Below, one piece after another: positions 49,324 to 58,194 of a DNA stretch of 64,000 nt (position 1 is its first letter; each line of letters starts with the position of its first letter). A model generated the notes under the pieces. That model saw nothing but the letters and a program-made list of their open reading frames with translations, had not been told where the DNA came from and ran no database searches. Source of the DNA: Chloroflexota bacterium (lineage in GTDB: Bacteria > Chloroflexota > Anaerolineae > UBA4142); the NCBI GenBank assembly GCA_016219275.1, contig JACRBM010000016.1, positions 109,971 through 173,970 of the forward strand. Reading direction: 5' to 3'. The translations under genes were made by a program, and so were the position numbers.

Positions 49324-49698
49324 CTAGATGAGGGCGCCAATGTCTGCCGCCGCTTTTTTCATATCGTAGAGAATCAGACCCAGCTTGGCTTCTTTACGCG
49401 CGAGGACCGTCAACACCGCTTCCTCGCCCGCCGCCATCAAAACCACATAGCCGTTCTCGCCATGAATGTACACTTGATCGAGCATCCCGCGGCGCAACTC
49501 GGTGGCGATGCGATCACCGAGGGAGAGCATCGCGGCGGACATCGCCGACACGCGATCTTCTTCGACGCCGCTGGGGAGGTCCGACGCGACGATCAAACCA
49601 TCCGCGCTGACCACTGCCGATGCTTCGACATCCGGGCTGGAAGAACGAAAATCGCGCAGGCGATTGACCATTCGTTCAGCACGCGATTTTTGATCCAT
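49324..49698 (-). CDS. Roadblock/LC7-domain protein
   Basis: 124 residues from the ATG at 49698 ('aaaggag' 7 bases upstream). VEASAVVSADGLIVASDLP, RVSAMSAAMLSLGDRIATEL, QVYIHGENGYVVLMAAGEEAVLTVLARKEAKLGLILYDMKKAA: this is the alpha/beta/alpha Roadblock fold, close to MglB-like proteins. Such proteins regulate small Ras-like GTPases in bacterial polarity or motility. No GTPase gene is adjacent, so the partner must lie elsewhere. Separate from pyrG by about 100 bp. Confidence 0.9.
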   Translation of the reverse strand: MDQKSRAERMVNRLRDFRSSSPDVEASAVVSADGLIVASDLPSGVEEDRVSAMSAAMLSLGDRIATELRRGMLDQVYIHGENGYVVLMAAGEEAVLTVLARKEAKLGLILYDMKKAAADIGALI

Positions 49699-49774
49699 GA
49701 AGAATCTCCTTTGCAAAACGAAAGTGATCCGCTCGACGTTCTGGGCGCTATGCTATCACAATTCGGGTATGCTG

Positions 49775-50968
49775 TCAACGTGGCACTATATCGAAAGCGA
49801 ACTGCCGTTTGATTAGCAACCATAAAAGCAGGAGTACGCCCAGTTGCAGTAACGTGTTCAGCGTGCCGCGCTCGGTGACGTTTCCCGGCAAGTAGGGCAA
49901 AATCGCATAAAACGCGCCGATGATGACGACGTGCATCGTGTAACTGTACAGCGAGTTTTGTCCGAGTGGTGTGAACAGCCAGCCCAGCCCGCGTTCGAAC
50001 GGAACCCAAAAGCGCGTCAGGGCAAGGTACGCAAATTGAAACACGATCGCGGTCGCGAGCACGCGTCCGGGCGCGACATGACTTTTGCTAAACAGCGTTG
50101 CCTTAACCCACTCGACGTTGATGCCCGGATACAATCGCTTGAGCGCGACCATTTCGGTTGAGTAGAGGTGCAACAGCCACAGGAACAACAACGTCGCCAG
50201 CAAAAAGTAGGGCCAGCGCGGTAATCCGGCAATGCGCTTGAAGATTGCGTCGCGATGATAACCGAACGCCATCGCCCAGAAAAAGATCAACTGCCACGCG
50301 GCGGGATGGAACGTCGTATTGCCGACGATGGGCAGAATAATGATTTGTTGCGAATCCACGTACTGAAAACCCGCCCACACGACGAACGAAATCACGTGCA
50401 ACCAGCCGGTGCGCTTGGTGTGCAACAACCACAAACCGAGTGGTGCGAGCGCCATCAAGAACGTGTAGAGCATCGGAATGTCGGCGAGATAGTACGTCTG
50501 TTGCAAGAAAATCACGCGCACGACAAACATAACCAGGTCGCCCAAGTCCACGTCCTTTGCCCAGGGCAAATCAAACCAATCGGAGAGCACGGCAAGGACG
50601 AGCGTCATCGCAATCGTCAGTTTGTAAAGCGTCCACGCGCGTTGCAGCGCCTTGATCATCGCGGTGCGCAAACCCTCGCGGTGCGCGATGTTGCCGTACA
50701 CCAAACCGACGACCATCCCCGAAATAAGGACGAACGCTTCCGCGCCAGAGGTGAAAAACTGATTATTGCCGGTGAGATAATAGAACCACGACGTGCCGCC
50801 AAAGTGGTCCACGACCATCACGAACACGGCGAACCCGCGCAAGAAATCCAAACGCAAGTCGCGTTTCTCGGCGCGCGGATAGTGCCAGTTCGTGTCAATG
50901 TAATTCAACAATTCTGCGAATGAAAAACGTCGTGTAGATTTTGCGAGAGGGGTTGTCTCAGTATTCAT
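49775..50968 (-). CDS. OpgC-like membrane acyltransferase
   Basis: 397 residues with about ten membrane helices. The start KRDLRLDFLRGFAVFVMVVDHFGG is the acyltransferase-3/OpgC signature (R..(F)RG with catalytic-type His in VDHF). OpgC adds succinyl groups to periplasmic glucans in proteobacteria; in this organism the likely substrate is another surface glycan or lipid. The remaining sequence is mostly hydrophobic helices separated by short loops. Own transcription unit. Confidence 0.8.
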   Translation of the reverse strand: MNTETTPLAKSTRRFSFAELLNYIDTNWHYPRAEKRDLRLDFLRGFAVFVMVVDHFGGTSWFYYLTGNNQFFTSGAEAFVLISGMVVGLVYGNIAHREGLRTAMIKALQRAWTLYKLTIAMTLVLAVLSDWFDLPWAKDVDLGDLVMFVVRVIFLQQTYYLADIPMLYTFLMALAPLGLWLLHTKRTGWLHVISFVVWAGFQYVDSQQIIILPIVGNTTFHPAAWQLIFFWAMAFGYHRDAIFKRIAGLPRWPYFLLATLLFLWLLHLYSTEMVALKRLYPGINVEWVKATLFSKSHVAPGRVLATAIVFQFAYLALTRFWVPFERGLGWLFTPLGQNSLYSYTMHVVIIGAFYAILPYLPGNVTERGTLNTLLQLGVLLLLWLLIKRQFAFDIVPR

Positions 50969-51061
50969 CGAAATATGTTGCGGAATACCAGCAGTATCAG
51001 TATAACACAGACCGAATGAGCGTCAAGGATCAGACGCGCTATGCAATCTCATACAAAAAGA

Positions 51062-51123
51062 AATACGCAACACGCAACACGTAATCCGCGTCGCGTATTG
51101 CGTATTGCGTATTGCGTATTGCG
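51062..51123. repeat. Tandem 7-base repeat within an inverted repeat
   Basis: Four copies of cgtattg from 51094 to 51121. A left arm aaatacgcaacacgcaacacg (from 51061) faces them, making a hairpin-capable element. It lies in the gap between the acyltransferase and the methyltransferase genes. Confidence 0.7.
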
Positions 51124-51134
51124 AATCACCTCAC

Positions 51135-52013
51135 CTATTTGACCGCGCGCGCGATTGCCGCGACGTGCGCCGGCGAACTGCCGCAACAGCCGCCCACGAT
51201 TTTCGCGCCCGCCGCGACGAAGCGTTTAGCGTACTCGCCCATCGTCTCCGGCGTCGTGTCGTACACCGAGCGGTCGCCATCCATGCGCGGCAGACCCGCA
51301 TTCGGTTTGATCCACAACGGCAAGCCGGTGTTCGCCGCGACGTACTCCGCAACAACCTGGGTCATCTCGTCGAGCGAGCGACCGCAGTTCGCGCCCAGCA
51401 CCGTGATGCCGCGCGGCACGAGCGCGCGCGCGACCTGGGTCGGCGTCAAGCCCATCATCGTGCGCGTGCCTTGATCGAAACTGAACGAGACGACGAGCGG
51501 CAGCTTGCTCGCGCGTTTCACGCCGTCAATCGCGGCGGTCCCTTCTTCGAGCGCGAAAAATGTTTCGAGCACGAGCAAATCTGCGCCGCCTTCGGTCAAC
51601 GCGGCGGCTTGCTCCGCGTACGCGTTCGCGACATCATCGTGCGTCAGTTCGCCGAACGGTTCCAGCAACAACCCGGTCGGTCCCAGCGAACCGGCGACGA
51701 GCACGCCTGGGCGTGCGGACGCGGCTTGGCACGCGAGTTGGACCGCGCGTTGATTCACCTCCACGAGGCGGTCGAGGTATTTCGATTCGCGCAGCCGAAT
51801 GCGCGTGCCGCCGAATGTATCGGTGAGGATAATATCCGACCCTGCGTCCACAAACGCACGATGCAACGCGAGAATTTTTTCCGGTTCGTCAAACACCCAC
51901 TCTTCGGGCGGCACGCCTAGACCCAGCCCGGCGACCTGGAGATTCGTGCCGGTCGCGCCGTCGGCGACGAGGACGCGCGCGGATTGCAGACGTTCGAGAA
52001 ATGATAGAGCCAT
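51135..52013 (-). CDS. Homocysteine S-methyltransferase family protein
   Basis: 292 residues from the ATG at 52013 with an excellent 'aaggaggg' upstream. VLVADGATGTNLQ is the N-terminal barrel strand, DIILTDTFGGTRIRL and GLTPTQVARALVPRGITVLGANCGRS the middle, and IVGGCCGSSPAHVAAIARAV the C-terminal zinc Cys pair (with Cys of GANCG). It transfers a methyl group to homocysteine; here it lacks the cobalamin domain of MetH. Last gene of the one-carbon operon, 14 bp after metF. Confidence 0.92.
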   Translation of the reverse strand: MALSFLERLQSARVLVADGATGTNLQVAGLGLGVPPEEWVFDEPEKILALHRAFVDAGSDIILTDTFGGTRIRLRESKYLDRLVEVNQRAVQLACQAASARPGVLVAGSLGPTGLLLEPFGELTHDDVANAYAEQAAALTEGGADLLVLETFFALEEGTAAIDGVKRASKLPLVVSFSFDQGTRTMMGLTPTQVARALVPRGITVLGANCGRSLDEMTQVVAEYVAANTGLPLWIKPNAGLPRMDGDRSVYDTTPETMGEYAKRFVAAGAKIVGGCCGSSPAHVAAIARAVK

Positions 52014-52027
52014 TGTTCGACCCTCCT

Positions 52028-53002
52028 TCATGATTGACTCGCGGTCGGTTTCGTTAAACGTGGAAACAATCCCGCGCGCTGAATAATTTCGGCGACCGTC
52101 TCTTCTTGGCGATACGCCATCACGTGGATGCCGGCGATGCCGGGAATTTCACGTACTTGCTGAATCAATTCGACGCAGATTTGCATACCCTCATCGCGCC
52201 AACGTTCACGCGGCGTTTTCTTCAACCGCTCGACAATCGCATCGGGAATCACGACGCCGGGCACGCGCGTCCGCATAAATTCCGCGCCCTTGGGCGATTT
52301 GAGCGGACCGACCCCCGCGAGAATGTACACGCGTTCGTGCAAACCCAGGTCGCGCACACGCGCCATAAAGTTGCGAAAGATTTCAATGTCGAACACAAAT
52401 TGCGTTTGGATGAAATCCGCGCCGGCTTCAATCTTTTTCGCGAGCCGATGCGGTCGCCAATGCAACGGCGGCGCGAACGGATTTTCGACCGCGCCAAGAA
52501 ACAGGTGCGGCGGACGCGTGAGTTTGCGTCCGCTCAAAAACACTCCGTCATCGCGCAGCGTGCGCATCGTGCGGAGCAAGTGCATCGAATCAAAATCGAA
52601 CACGCGCTTGGCTTCCGGCTGATCGCCTGCGCCCACATCGTCGCCGGTGATCGCGAGCACGTTGCGCACTCCCAGCGCCGCCGCGCCGAGCAAATCGCCC
52701 TGCAACGCGATGCGGTTGCGGTCGCGGCACGACATTTGCAAAATCACGTCATAGCCCGCGTTGATGAGCACCGCGCACAATCCCAGACTCGACATGTGCA
52801 CGTTCGCGCCGGACGCGTCAGTCGCGTTGAGCGCATCGGTCACTTCGGAAAGTGGGAGCGCGGCGTCGTACACCTCTTGCGGGTCGGCGCTATCCGGCGG
52901 ATTCAGTTCTGCGGTCACCGCGAACAAGCCCGCGCGCAAAACGCGTTCGAGCCGGCTGTCGCTACGCAGAGGGCGCTGAGTGCGCGTTGCCACAAAACTC
53001 AT
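52028..53002 (-). CDS. metF: Methylenetetrahydrofolate reductase
   Basis: 324 residues from the ATG at 53002, which overlaps the metV stop (ATGA). The MetF/PF02219 barrel is clear: LFAVTAELNPPDSADPQEVYDAA (catalytic Glu), DALNATDASGANVHMSS, VLAITGDDVGAGDQPEAKRVFDFDS (FAD/substrate loop), ADFIQTQFVFDIE, VYILAGVGPLKS. It reduces methylene- to methyl-tetrahydrofolate. A longer ORF beginning at 53200 exists but runs through metV. The gene order metV-metF is that of acetogens and other anaerobes, in which the two proteins form a ferredoxin-linked enzyme. Confidence 0.94.
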   Translation of the reverse strand: MSFVATRTQRPLRSDSRLERVLRAGLFAVTAELNPPDSADPQEVYDAALPLSEVTDALNATDASGANVHMSSLGLCAVLINAGYDVILQMSCRDRNRIALQGDLLGAAALGVRNVLAITGDDVGAGDQPEAKRVFDFDSMHLLRTMRTLRDDGVFLSGRKLTRPPHLFLGAVENPFAPPLHWRPHRLAKKIEAGADFIQTQFVFDIEIFRNFMARVRDLGLHERVYILAGVGPLKSPKGAEFMRTRVPGVVIPDAIVERLKKTPRERWRDEGMQICVELIQQVREIPGIAGIHVMAYRQEETVAEIIQRAGLFPRLTKPTASQS

Positions 53003-53451
53003 CCGTGCTGATCCGAGTTCGTCTGCGGTTCGTTTGCGTTTTCCCAGCCGCGTGGACGAATCGCGTCGCGTCCGGTGAAGAGATTGATCCACGACGACGT
53101 GCCTTGCAGTCGCCAATTCACCGGGGGCTGTAGATGATGAATATCCTCTTGCCACAACGGCAAACGCGGCGCGCGTTCGATGCCTTGCACCCACACACAC
53201 GGTTTGTCGGCAAACACCTCACAGTTGCCATTCGGGCGCACGCCACCGCACGGACCATTCCTTAAATTTTTCGGACAACGCATCGGGCACGTCATCCCGG
53301 TCGAATGCAAGATGCACTGCCCGCACATGCGACAATCGAACAGCGTTTCTTTGCTAATTTTTTCGACCGGCAGGATCAACCGCGCGAGCCAGCGCGTGAT
53401 GGGTTTCTTTTCATCGAGCCAGCGCAAATTTACCTCGTCTTCCAAACACAC
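52999..53451 (-). CDS. metV: MTHFR C-terminal-like zinc/Fe-S protein (MetV type)
   Basis: 150 residues from a GTG at 53451. The cysteine-rich segment FDCRMCGQCILHSTGMTCPMRCPKNLRNGPCGGVRPNGNCEVFADKPCVW is the family's hallmark: two CxxC pairs and further Cys that bind Zn or Fe-S clusters. In acetogens MetV pairs with MetF to accept electrons. Overlaps metF by 4 bp, the normal arrangement. The N-terminus is hydrophobic (ITRWLARLILPVEKI) but not a membrane anchor. Confidence 0.92.
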   Translation of the reverse strand: MCLEDEVNLRWLDEKKPITRWLARLILPVEKISKETLFDCRMCGQCILHSTGMTCPMRCPKNLRNGPCGGVRPNGNCEVFADKPCVWVQGIERAPRLPLWQEDIHHLQPPVNWRLQGTSSWINLFTGRDAIRPRGWENANEPQTNSDQHG

Positions 53452-53459
53452 TCAACGGA

Positions 53460-54629
53460 TCAATAGTAGAGACTCCCCTCGTACCGATCCATCAATTTGG
53501 CTTGCACTGCTTTTTCAAACGGTTTCAGTTCGCGATCCATCTGGTCGGCGTCAAACGACGACAACACGACTTGAGCGCCGGCAACCCGGCGCGCGTTGAG
53601 AAACGCGATGCGATACGCGGTCGGCGGGTGCGACGAATCCGCGCGCCGCGTCTGAGCAGATTCCTCCGACGACGGCGCAAGATGATCCGCGTTGACGCCG
53701 GCAATGACTTGCCGGTACTCACCGAACAAATCGCGGTCTTTGCGGTTGAGCGTGATCGTGTGCAAGGTCTGAAGGAATTTATCTACCAGCCCCAGTTTGT
53801 TCAGCAACGCGATCATGGCGTTCGTTCCACTCACGGTCGCCGCGAGATGATCGGCAAGATATTCGGCGCGTTGCGAATGACGCCACAAGAGATGCGCCAA
53901 CGCGTAAGCCCCCAGCCATGGAATAAATGAAATGACGTACGTAAACAACCGGGCGAGAGGCAACGCAATGAGCAGAACGAGTCCAACCAATCCGCCGGGC
54001 GCTTGCCACATTTCTTGCGGCTGGAGCATACGATGCCACTCGACTAAAACGCCCACGGCACTGGCTTCAAAAAAACTGCGCATCGGATCGCCGTTGACAT
54101 TGTGCGCTAACTCGTGTCCCAGGACCGCCACTTTTTCCTGAGCATCTAGCGTGGCAAACAGCGGTAGTCCGATAAACAGAATTCGTTTACGTCGCAAGCC
54201 CACTTGGGCTACTGCCGCATTGAAATTTTCGTCAATGACGATGCCGTCCACGCGCGCCGCGCCAAGCGCCTGCGCTACGCGATCCACCGTTTGATACACC
54301 GTCGGTATTTCGGCGCGCGGCACGATTGGATCGCTCAACCGTGGCAAGCGCGGCATCAAGAACCACACCGTCGCAAAACACGCGACCGCGCCCAGAATCG
54401 CGAATAGATTAAACCAAAAACGAACCACCAAGAAAATTCCCAACAAGCCAATTCCAAACGTCAGACTGTGCACCAGACCAGCAATTAGAAAAGCCAGGGT
54501 CCTGGCAAGTGTCCAGGTTGGCTCTAGCGATTTAGCATTCACAACTTGCTCAAACAGATTTTTTCCAAGCCGTTCGCTCACACCCAAGTACAATCTTTCG
54601 AAAATACTTTCGCCAGCGTGAGTGGACAT
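53460..54629 (-). CDS. M48-family membrane zinc protease (HtpX-like)
   Basis: 389 residues. Two or three N-terminal membrane helices (LARTLAFLIAGLVHSLTFGIGLLGIFLVVRFW), the HEXXH site VLGHELAHNVNGDPM with catalytic Glu, a second membrane pair, and HSQRAEYLADHLAA with the third zinc ligand Glu. The C-terminal region has PPTAYRIAFL. M48 proteases degrade misfolded membrane proteins. It lies between the RACo-like gene (12 bp) and metV (8 bp), so it appears to be in the one-carbon operon, an unusual setting for the family. Confidence 0.9.
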   Translation of the reverse strand: MSTHAGESIFERLYLGVSERLGKNLFEQVVNAKSLEPTWTLARTLAFLIAGLVHSLTFGIGLLGIFLVVRFWFNLFAILGAVACFATVWFLMPRLPRLSDPIVPRAEIPTVYQTVDRVAQALGAARVDGIVIDENFNAAVAQVGLRRKRILFIGLPLFATLDAQEKVAVLGHELAHNVNGDPMRSFFEASAVGVLVEWHRMLQPQEMWQAPGGLVGLVLLIALPLARLFTYVISFIPWLGAYALAHLLWRHSQRAEYLADHLAATVSGTNAMIALLNKLGLVDKFLQTLHTITLNRKDRDLFGEYRQVIAGVNADHLAPSSEESAQTRRADSSHPPTAYRIAFLNARRVAGAQVVLSSFDADQMDRELKPFEKAVQAKLMDRYEGSLYY

Positions 54630-54641
54630 CGAGTTGCTCCT

Positions 54642-56480
54642 TTATTGATTTTGGGAATCGGGAAAAGACAGCGCCTCCGTAAATATATCGTTGAATTCAG
54701 GTCGCCCGGAGAGTTCGAGATACTCGACCAATTCCGGAATGCGATTCGCCGCTTCGCGCTCGCGGAACGAGAGCAGCGCGATCTTCGCGCCTTCACCCGC
54801 GGCGTTGCCAACTGCGACGATGCGCTCGACTGGCACCCAGGGCACCAAGCCAATGCGCCGCGCGCTCGCCGGATTGATGTACGAACCAAACGAACCGGCG
54901 AGCATCACTTCGTGCAGATCGTTCGCGGTGATACCGAGGTTTTGCATCAAGACATCCACGCCGGACGAAATCGCGGCTTTGGCGAATTGCAACGCGCGAA
55001 TGTCCGGTTGCGTCAATACGATGCCGTCGGCGGGGTCGCTCAACAAGAACGCGCGCACACCTTCCACCTCGACCAAGCGCGCGAGCAGGTTATCGGTCAC
55101 GCGTCCGCGCAATGCATCCGCGGTCAACAAGCGCCCGGTCGAATCTACGAGTCCGGCTTGAATCAACTGCGCGACCGCATCCACGAGTCCCGAACCGCAA
55201 ATGCCAATCGGTTTCACATCGCCGCCGATGATTTGCAGATGCACATCGTCGTCAATCATCACACCTTCAATCGCGCCGTCGCTCGCGCGCATCCCCGATT
55301 TGATCTGTGCGCCTTCGAACGCGGGACCCGCCGGCGCGGCGGTCGAGATCGTGCGCTTGACCGAGCCGAGCACGATTTCGCCGTTCGTGCCAACGTCAAT
55401 GAACAGCCGCCACTTTTCGTCTTCGTTGCGCGCCAGCCCGGTCGCGAGCACGCCCGCGACAATATCCGCGCCGACATATGCACCGAGATGCGGCAACAAA
55501 CTTAGCCGCGCGCGCGGATGCAAACGCAAACCGATTTCGCACGCGGGCAGTGTGACCGACTGCTCGACCGCGGGGATGAACGGCGCGACCGCGATCGGTT
55601 CCGGCGTGATGCCGAGCAACAAATGGATCATCGTCGCGTTGCCGACTGCGACGCACTCGTACACATTTTCGCGCGCGACGCTGGACATGGCGAGCAATTC
55701 GTCGAACAACGTGTTGATCGTTTCGACGATGCGCGCTTGCAGAATCTCGACGCCGTTATCTTCGAGCATCGTGAAACTCGCGCGCGAGATCACGTCCGCG
55801 CCGTACATCGCTTGCCCGTTGAGTGTGGATTTCACCGCCGCGACCGCGCCGGTGTTCAGGTCCACTATCGCGCCGACTACCGTCGTCGTGCCGATGTCGA
55901 GCGCAAGTCCGTAAATGTGTGCGCGTGTGTCACCCGACTCGACGGCGATCAGTTCGTCGCCGCACACAATCGCAGTGATTTTGAAATCGCTCCCGCGTAA
56001 TGTTTGCGGCAGCGCGCGCCACACCGCGAGATCGGCGTGAACCTGGTATCCTTCGTGGTCGAGCGCGACGATCACGCGTTGGAGATCGGAACGTTGGTCG
56101 TCGAGCGTCGGCTCGTCCAATTGCAGAAAAATTTTCGCGACGTTCGGGCTGAGCGCGACGTGGCGACCATAGCCAAGCAGCGCGGCTTTGGGCGACGTCA
56201 TCAAGCGCGGCACGTTGACGACGCACTCGCCGTGAATCGGCGCGCGGCAAGAGAGTCGCCACCCTTCCGCGAGATCGGACTCGGCAAGATATTTGCGATC
56301 CGAGTCGGTAATCGCGGTCGCGCCGTTTTCAAATTGCACTTTGCATTTACCGCACGTGCCGCGTCCGCCGCACGTGCTGTCAATCGCCAGTCCTGCCCAG
56401 TTCGCCGCGTTGAACACAGTCGTGCCTTCGGGCGCATGCGTGATGAGATTTTGCGGAAGAAATGTAATTGGATGTTTCAT
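54642..56480 (-). CDS. RACo-like ferredoxin/ASKHA protein (reductive activator of corrinoid proteins)
   Basis: 612 residues from the ATG at 56480 (an ATG at 56510 is also in frame; neither has a strong ribosome binding site). Residues 1-100 form a 2Fe-2S ferredoxin: CGGRGTCGKCKV with further Cys in WRLSC. Then an ASKHA ATPase: YGLALDIGTTTVVGAIVDL, GNATMIHLLLG, FIDVGTNGEIVLG, ICGSGLVDAVAQLI and LAGSFGSYINP. RACo reduces inactive Co(II) corrinoid proteins with ATP. Its position next to metVF and homocysteine methyltransferase fits a corrinoid methyl-transfer role. Confidence 0.92.
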   Translation of the reverse strand: MKHPITFLPQNLITHAPEGTTVFNAANWAGLAIDSTCGGRGTCGKCKVQFENGATAITDSDRKYLAESDLAEGWRLSCRAPIHGECVVNVPRLMTSPKAALLGYGRHVALSPNVAKIFLQLDEPTLDDQRSDLQRVIVALDHEGYQVHADLAVWRALPQTLRGSDFKITAIVCGDELIAVESGDTRAHIYGLALDIGTTTVVGAIVDLNTGAVAAVKSTLNGQAMYGADVISRASFTMLEDNGVEILQARIVETINTLFDELLAMSSVARENVYECVAVGNATMIHLLLGITPEPIAVAPFIPAVEQSVTLPACEIGLRLHPRARLSLLPHLGAYVGADIVAGVLATGLARNEDEKWRLFIDVGTNGEIVLGSVKRTISTAAPAGPAFEGAQIKSGMRASDGAIEGVMIDDDVHLQIIGGDVKPIGICGSGLVDAVAQLIQAGLVDSTGRLLTADALRGRVTDNLLARLVEVEGVRAFLLSDPADGIVLTQPDIRALQFAKAAISSGVDVLMQNLGITANDLHEVMLAGSFGSYINPASARRIGLVPWVPVERIVAVGNAAGEGAKIALLSFREREAANRIPELVEYLELSGRPEFNDIFTEALSFPDSQNQ

Positions 56481-56556
56481 TCGATTTTGCCAAAGGAGTG
56501 TAACGAACAAGTGGCGCGATTATAGCGCGACCACACGCGGTCTGTCAAAAAAAATC

Positions 56557-57471
56557 TCACGGCATTCCTTCAATCGCGATCTCGCCGCAATAGACCGGCG
56601 ATAGATTTCCCGCCGCGTCGCGATACTGGACGTGCGCGCGAAAGGATTGCCAGTTGATCGCGATGGTGACCGGATAAATTTTTTCTGCGGCGAACGGCTC
56701 CCAGCGCGCGTCCTGCATTTCGTCCGGCGTCAAGCAACGTCCCAGACGATCCAGCTTGACGCGCATCTCTTTCACGTCGCCGCGCGGACTCACCGCTTCG
56801 AATTTTACTTTGATGTCGAGTCGCGTACCCGCTTTGCCGCCGGCAATCGGGCGCTCGCCGACTTGAAGTTTGCCGACGACCGGAAATTCGTTCTGCGCGT
56901 GCGTCACGACGGTTTGCAACGCGGGTGGACGCGCGGCATTCGGCGTGCGTTCGTCAACGATGCCGGTGATCGGCAGCGCGCGCGTTGCGCTTTCGCTCAA
57001 CGCAAAGCCGGCGGGGATGTTCGCGCCGTTGGCATCGCGAAACTGTGCGGTGATGCTGTACTCGCGCAAGCCGACCCAGTCCACCGGGACGCGCATATTC
57101 ACGCGTTCGGCAAACGCGAGCCACTCGGTCGTCAGCGCACAGCCCTGACCGATGCAATAACGCATCTGCGCGACGGTGTGGTTTTTCCAATCCGTCGTGA
57201 CGGTCGTCGGCGTGCCATCGCTCGCGCGCAAAACGGTACGCTGCGACGGACGAAATGCGAGTGTGACGGTGATCGTGTTGCCGACCGCCGTGGTAAGCGC
57301 GCCTTGCCCGCTTTCGCCGAACAGCGCGACCTCGACGAACGGTGTGGCTTGCGGCGTTGGCAGCGCGGTTGGCGCAATCGGCGCGCGTGTTGGGGTGAGA
57401 ATCATCGGCGCGGCGCAACTGGTCAGCGCGATCATCAACGCGATGAACGCAAATCCTCGCGCAAAAAACAT
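56557..57471 (-). CDS. Putative lipoprotein of unknown function
   Basis: 304 residues from the ATG at 57471 ('ggagg' 5 bases upstream). Signal peptide ending LTSCAAP (lipobox Cys near residue 19), a Thr/Pro linker (TPTRAPIAPTALPTPQAT), then two beta-rich halves: about 50-165 (VALFGESGQGALTTAVGNTITVTL..) and about 185-304 (FPVVGKLQVGERPIAGGKAGTRLDIKVKFEAVS..). The halves resemble Ig-like or fibronectin-like folds. It is next to the one-carbon operon but in its own unit. Confidence 0.75.
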   Translation of the reverse strand: MFFARGFAFIALMIALTSCAAPMILTPTRAPIAPTALPTPQATPFVEVALFGESGQGALTTAVGNTITVTLAFRPSQRTVLRASDGTPTTVTTDWKNHTVAQMRYCIGQGCALTTEWLAFAERVNMRVPVDWVGLREYSITAQFRDANGANIPAGFALSESATRALPITGIVDERTPNAARPPALQTVVTHAQNEFPVVGKLQVGERPIAGGKAGTRLDIKVKFEAVSPRGDVKEMRVKLDRLGRCLTPDEMQDARWEPFAAEKIYPVTIAINWQSFRAHVQYRDAAGNLSPVYCGEIAIEGMP

Positions 57472-57513
57472 ACGCACCTCCGCCGTGAGTATACCACACC
57501 TCAGGATAAAGCA

Positions 57514-57539
57514 GAGGGCGGCATCGCGATGCCGCCCTC
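57514..57539 (-). terminator. Perfect 13-bp-arm hairpin after the OsmC gene
   Basis: gagggcggcatcg / cgatgccgccctc is a perfect 26-bp palindrome. It lies 9 bases after the OsmC stop (minus strand). No long T-tract follows on the minus strand (tgctttatcc), so it may be an attenuating hairpin more than a classic terminator. Confidence 0.6.
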
Positions 57540-57547
57540 GCCAACTG

Positions 57548-57961
57548 CTAGCCGATCAGTTTTGCGTTGAGCTGGATGTTGACGCTTGCCAGCGCCTTGG
57601 ACACAGGACAGTTGGCTTTGGCTTGCGCGGCAAGTTCCTGAAACTTGGCGGGGTCGAGTTCCGGCACGTGGGCGTCGGTGTTTAGTTCAATCTTTGTAAT
57701 CGTCGGACCTTCTTCGAGATGAACCGTCGCGGTCGTTTGAATGCGCGTGGGCTTGAAACCGGCTTTGGTAATCAACGAGGACAAGAACATCGAGTAGCAT
57801 CCCGCGTGCGCGGCGCCGACCAATTCTTCCGGGTTGGTGCCGGCGCCGGATTCAAAGCGCGATGCCCAGGTGTACGGACCGTTATAGTTGGCGAACTTCA
57901 TCGTGCCCGAACCTTCGCGCAGCGTTCCCGTCCACACTGCTTGTGCGTGTCGAATTGCCAT
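57548..57961 (-). CDS. OsmC-family peroxidase
   Basis: 137 residues from the ATG at 57961 ('aaggagg' upstream). TNPEELVGAAHAGCYSMFLSSLITKAG carries the first redox Cys and ANCPVSKALASVN the second, as in OsmC/Ohr enzymes that reduce organic hydroperoxides. The N-terminal ..MAIRHAQAVWTGTLREGSG.. belongs to the OsmC subgroup. Cytoplasmic. Followed by a perfect hairpin. Confidence 0.92.
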   Translation of the reverse strand: MAIRHAQAVWTGTLREGSGTMKFANYNGPYTWASRFESGAGTNPEELVGAAHAGCYSMFLSSLITKAGFKPTRIQTTATVHLEEGPTITKIELNTDAHVPELDPAKFQELAAQAKANCPVSKALASVNIQLNAKLIG

Positions 57962-58079
57962 TTTTTCCTCCTTCATCCTAGAGTTTTCTTTTCACAATGG
58001 CATCCTTTTTACACCGGACAGATTCGCGTGTCAATGCCGATTCGGTAAAAAAACCTTAACGATTCGTGCTCTTATCCTA

Positions 58080-58109
58080 TTGACCCATCCCCAGTTCACA
58101 GTTTATACT
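58080..58109 (+). promoter_or_regulatory. Promoter of the secreted protein gene
   Basis: TTGACC (58080-58085), 18-base spacer, TATACT (58104-58109). The leader of about 80 bases contains an inverted repeat atcgccgc...gcggcgat (58131-58162) just before the strong 'aaggagg', which may control translation. Confidence 0.65.
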
Positions 58110-58194
58110 GAATCCAATTTCACGGTGATGATCGCCGCCGAGAGTTATCTACGCGCGGCGATTTCTTATTTTACACAATTCCAAGGAGGATTTT

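Noticed and set aside
53003..53200. N-terminal extension of metF to 53200
   Set aside because: It overlaps metV entirely, is Arg/Ser-rich, and the ATG at 53002 overlaps the metV stop in the usual coupled arrangement.
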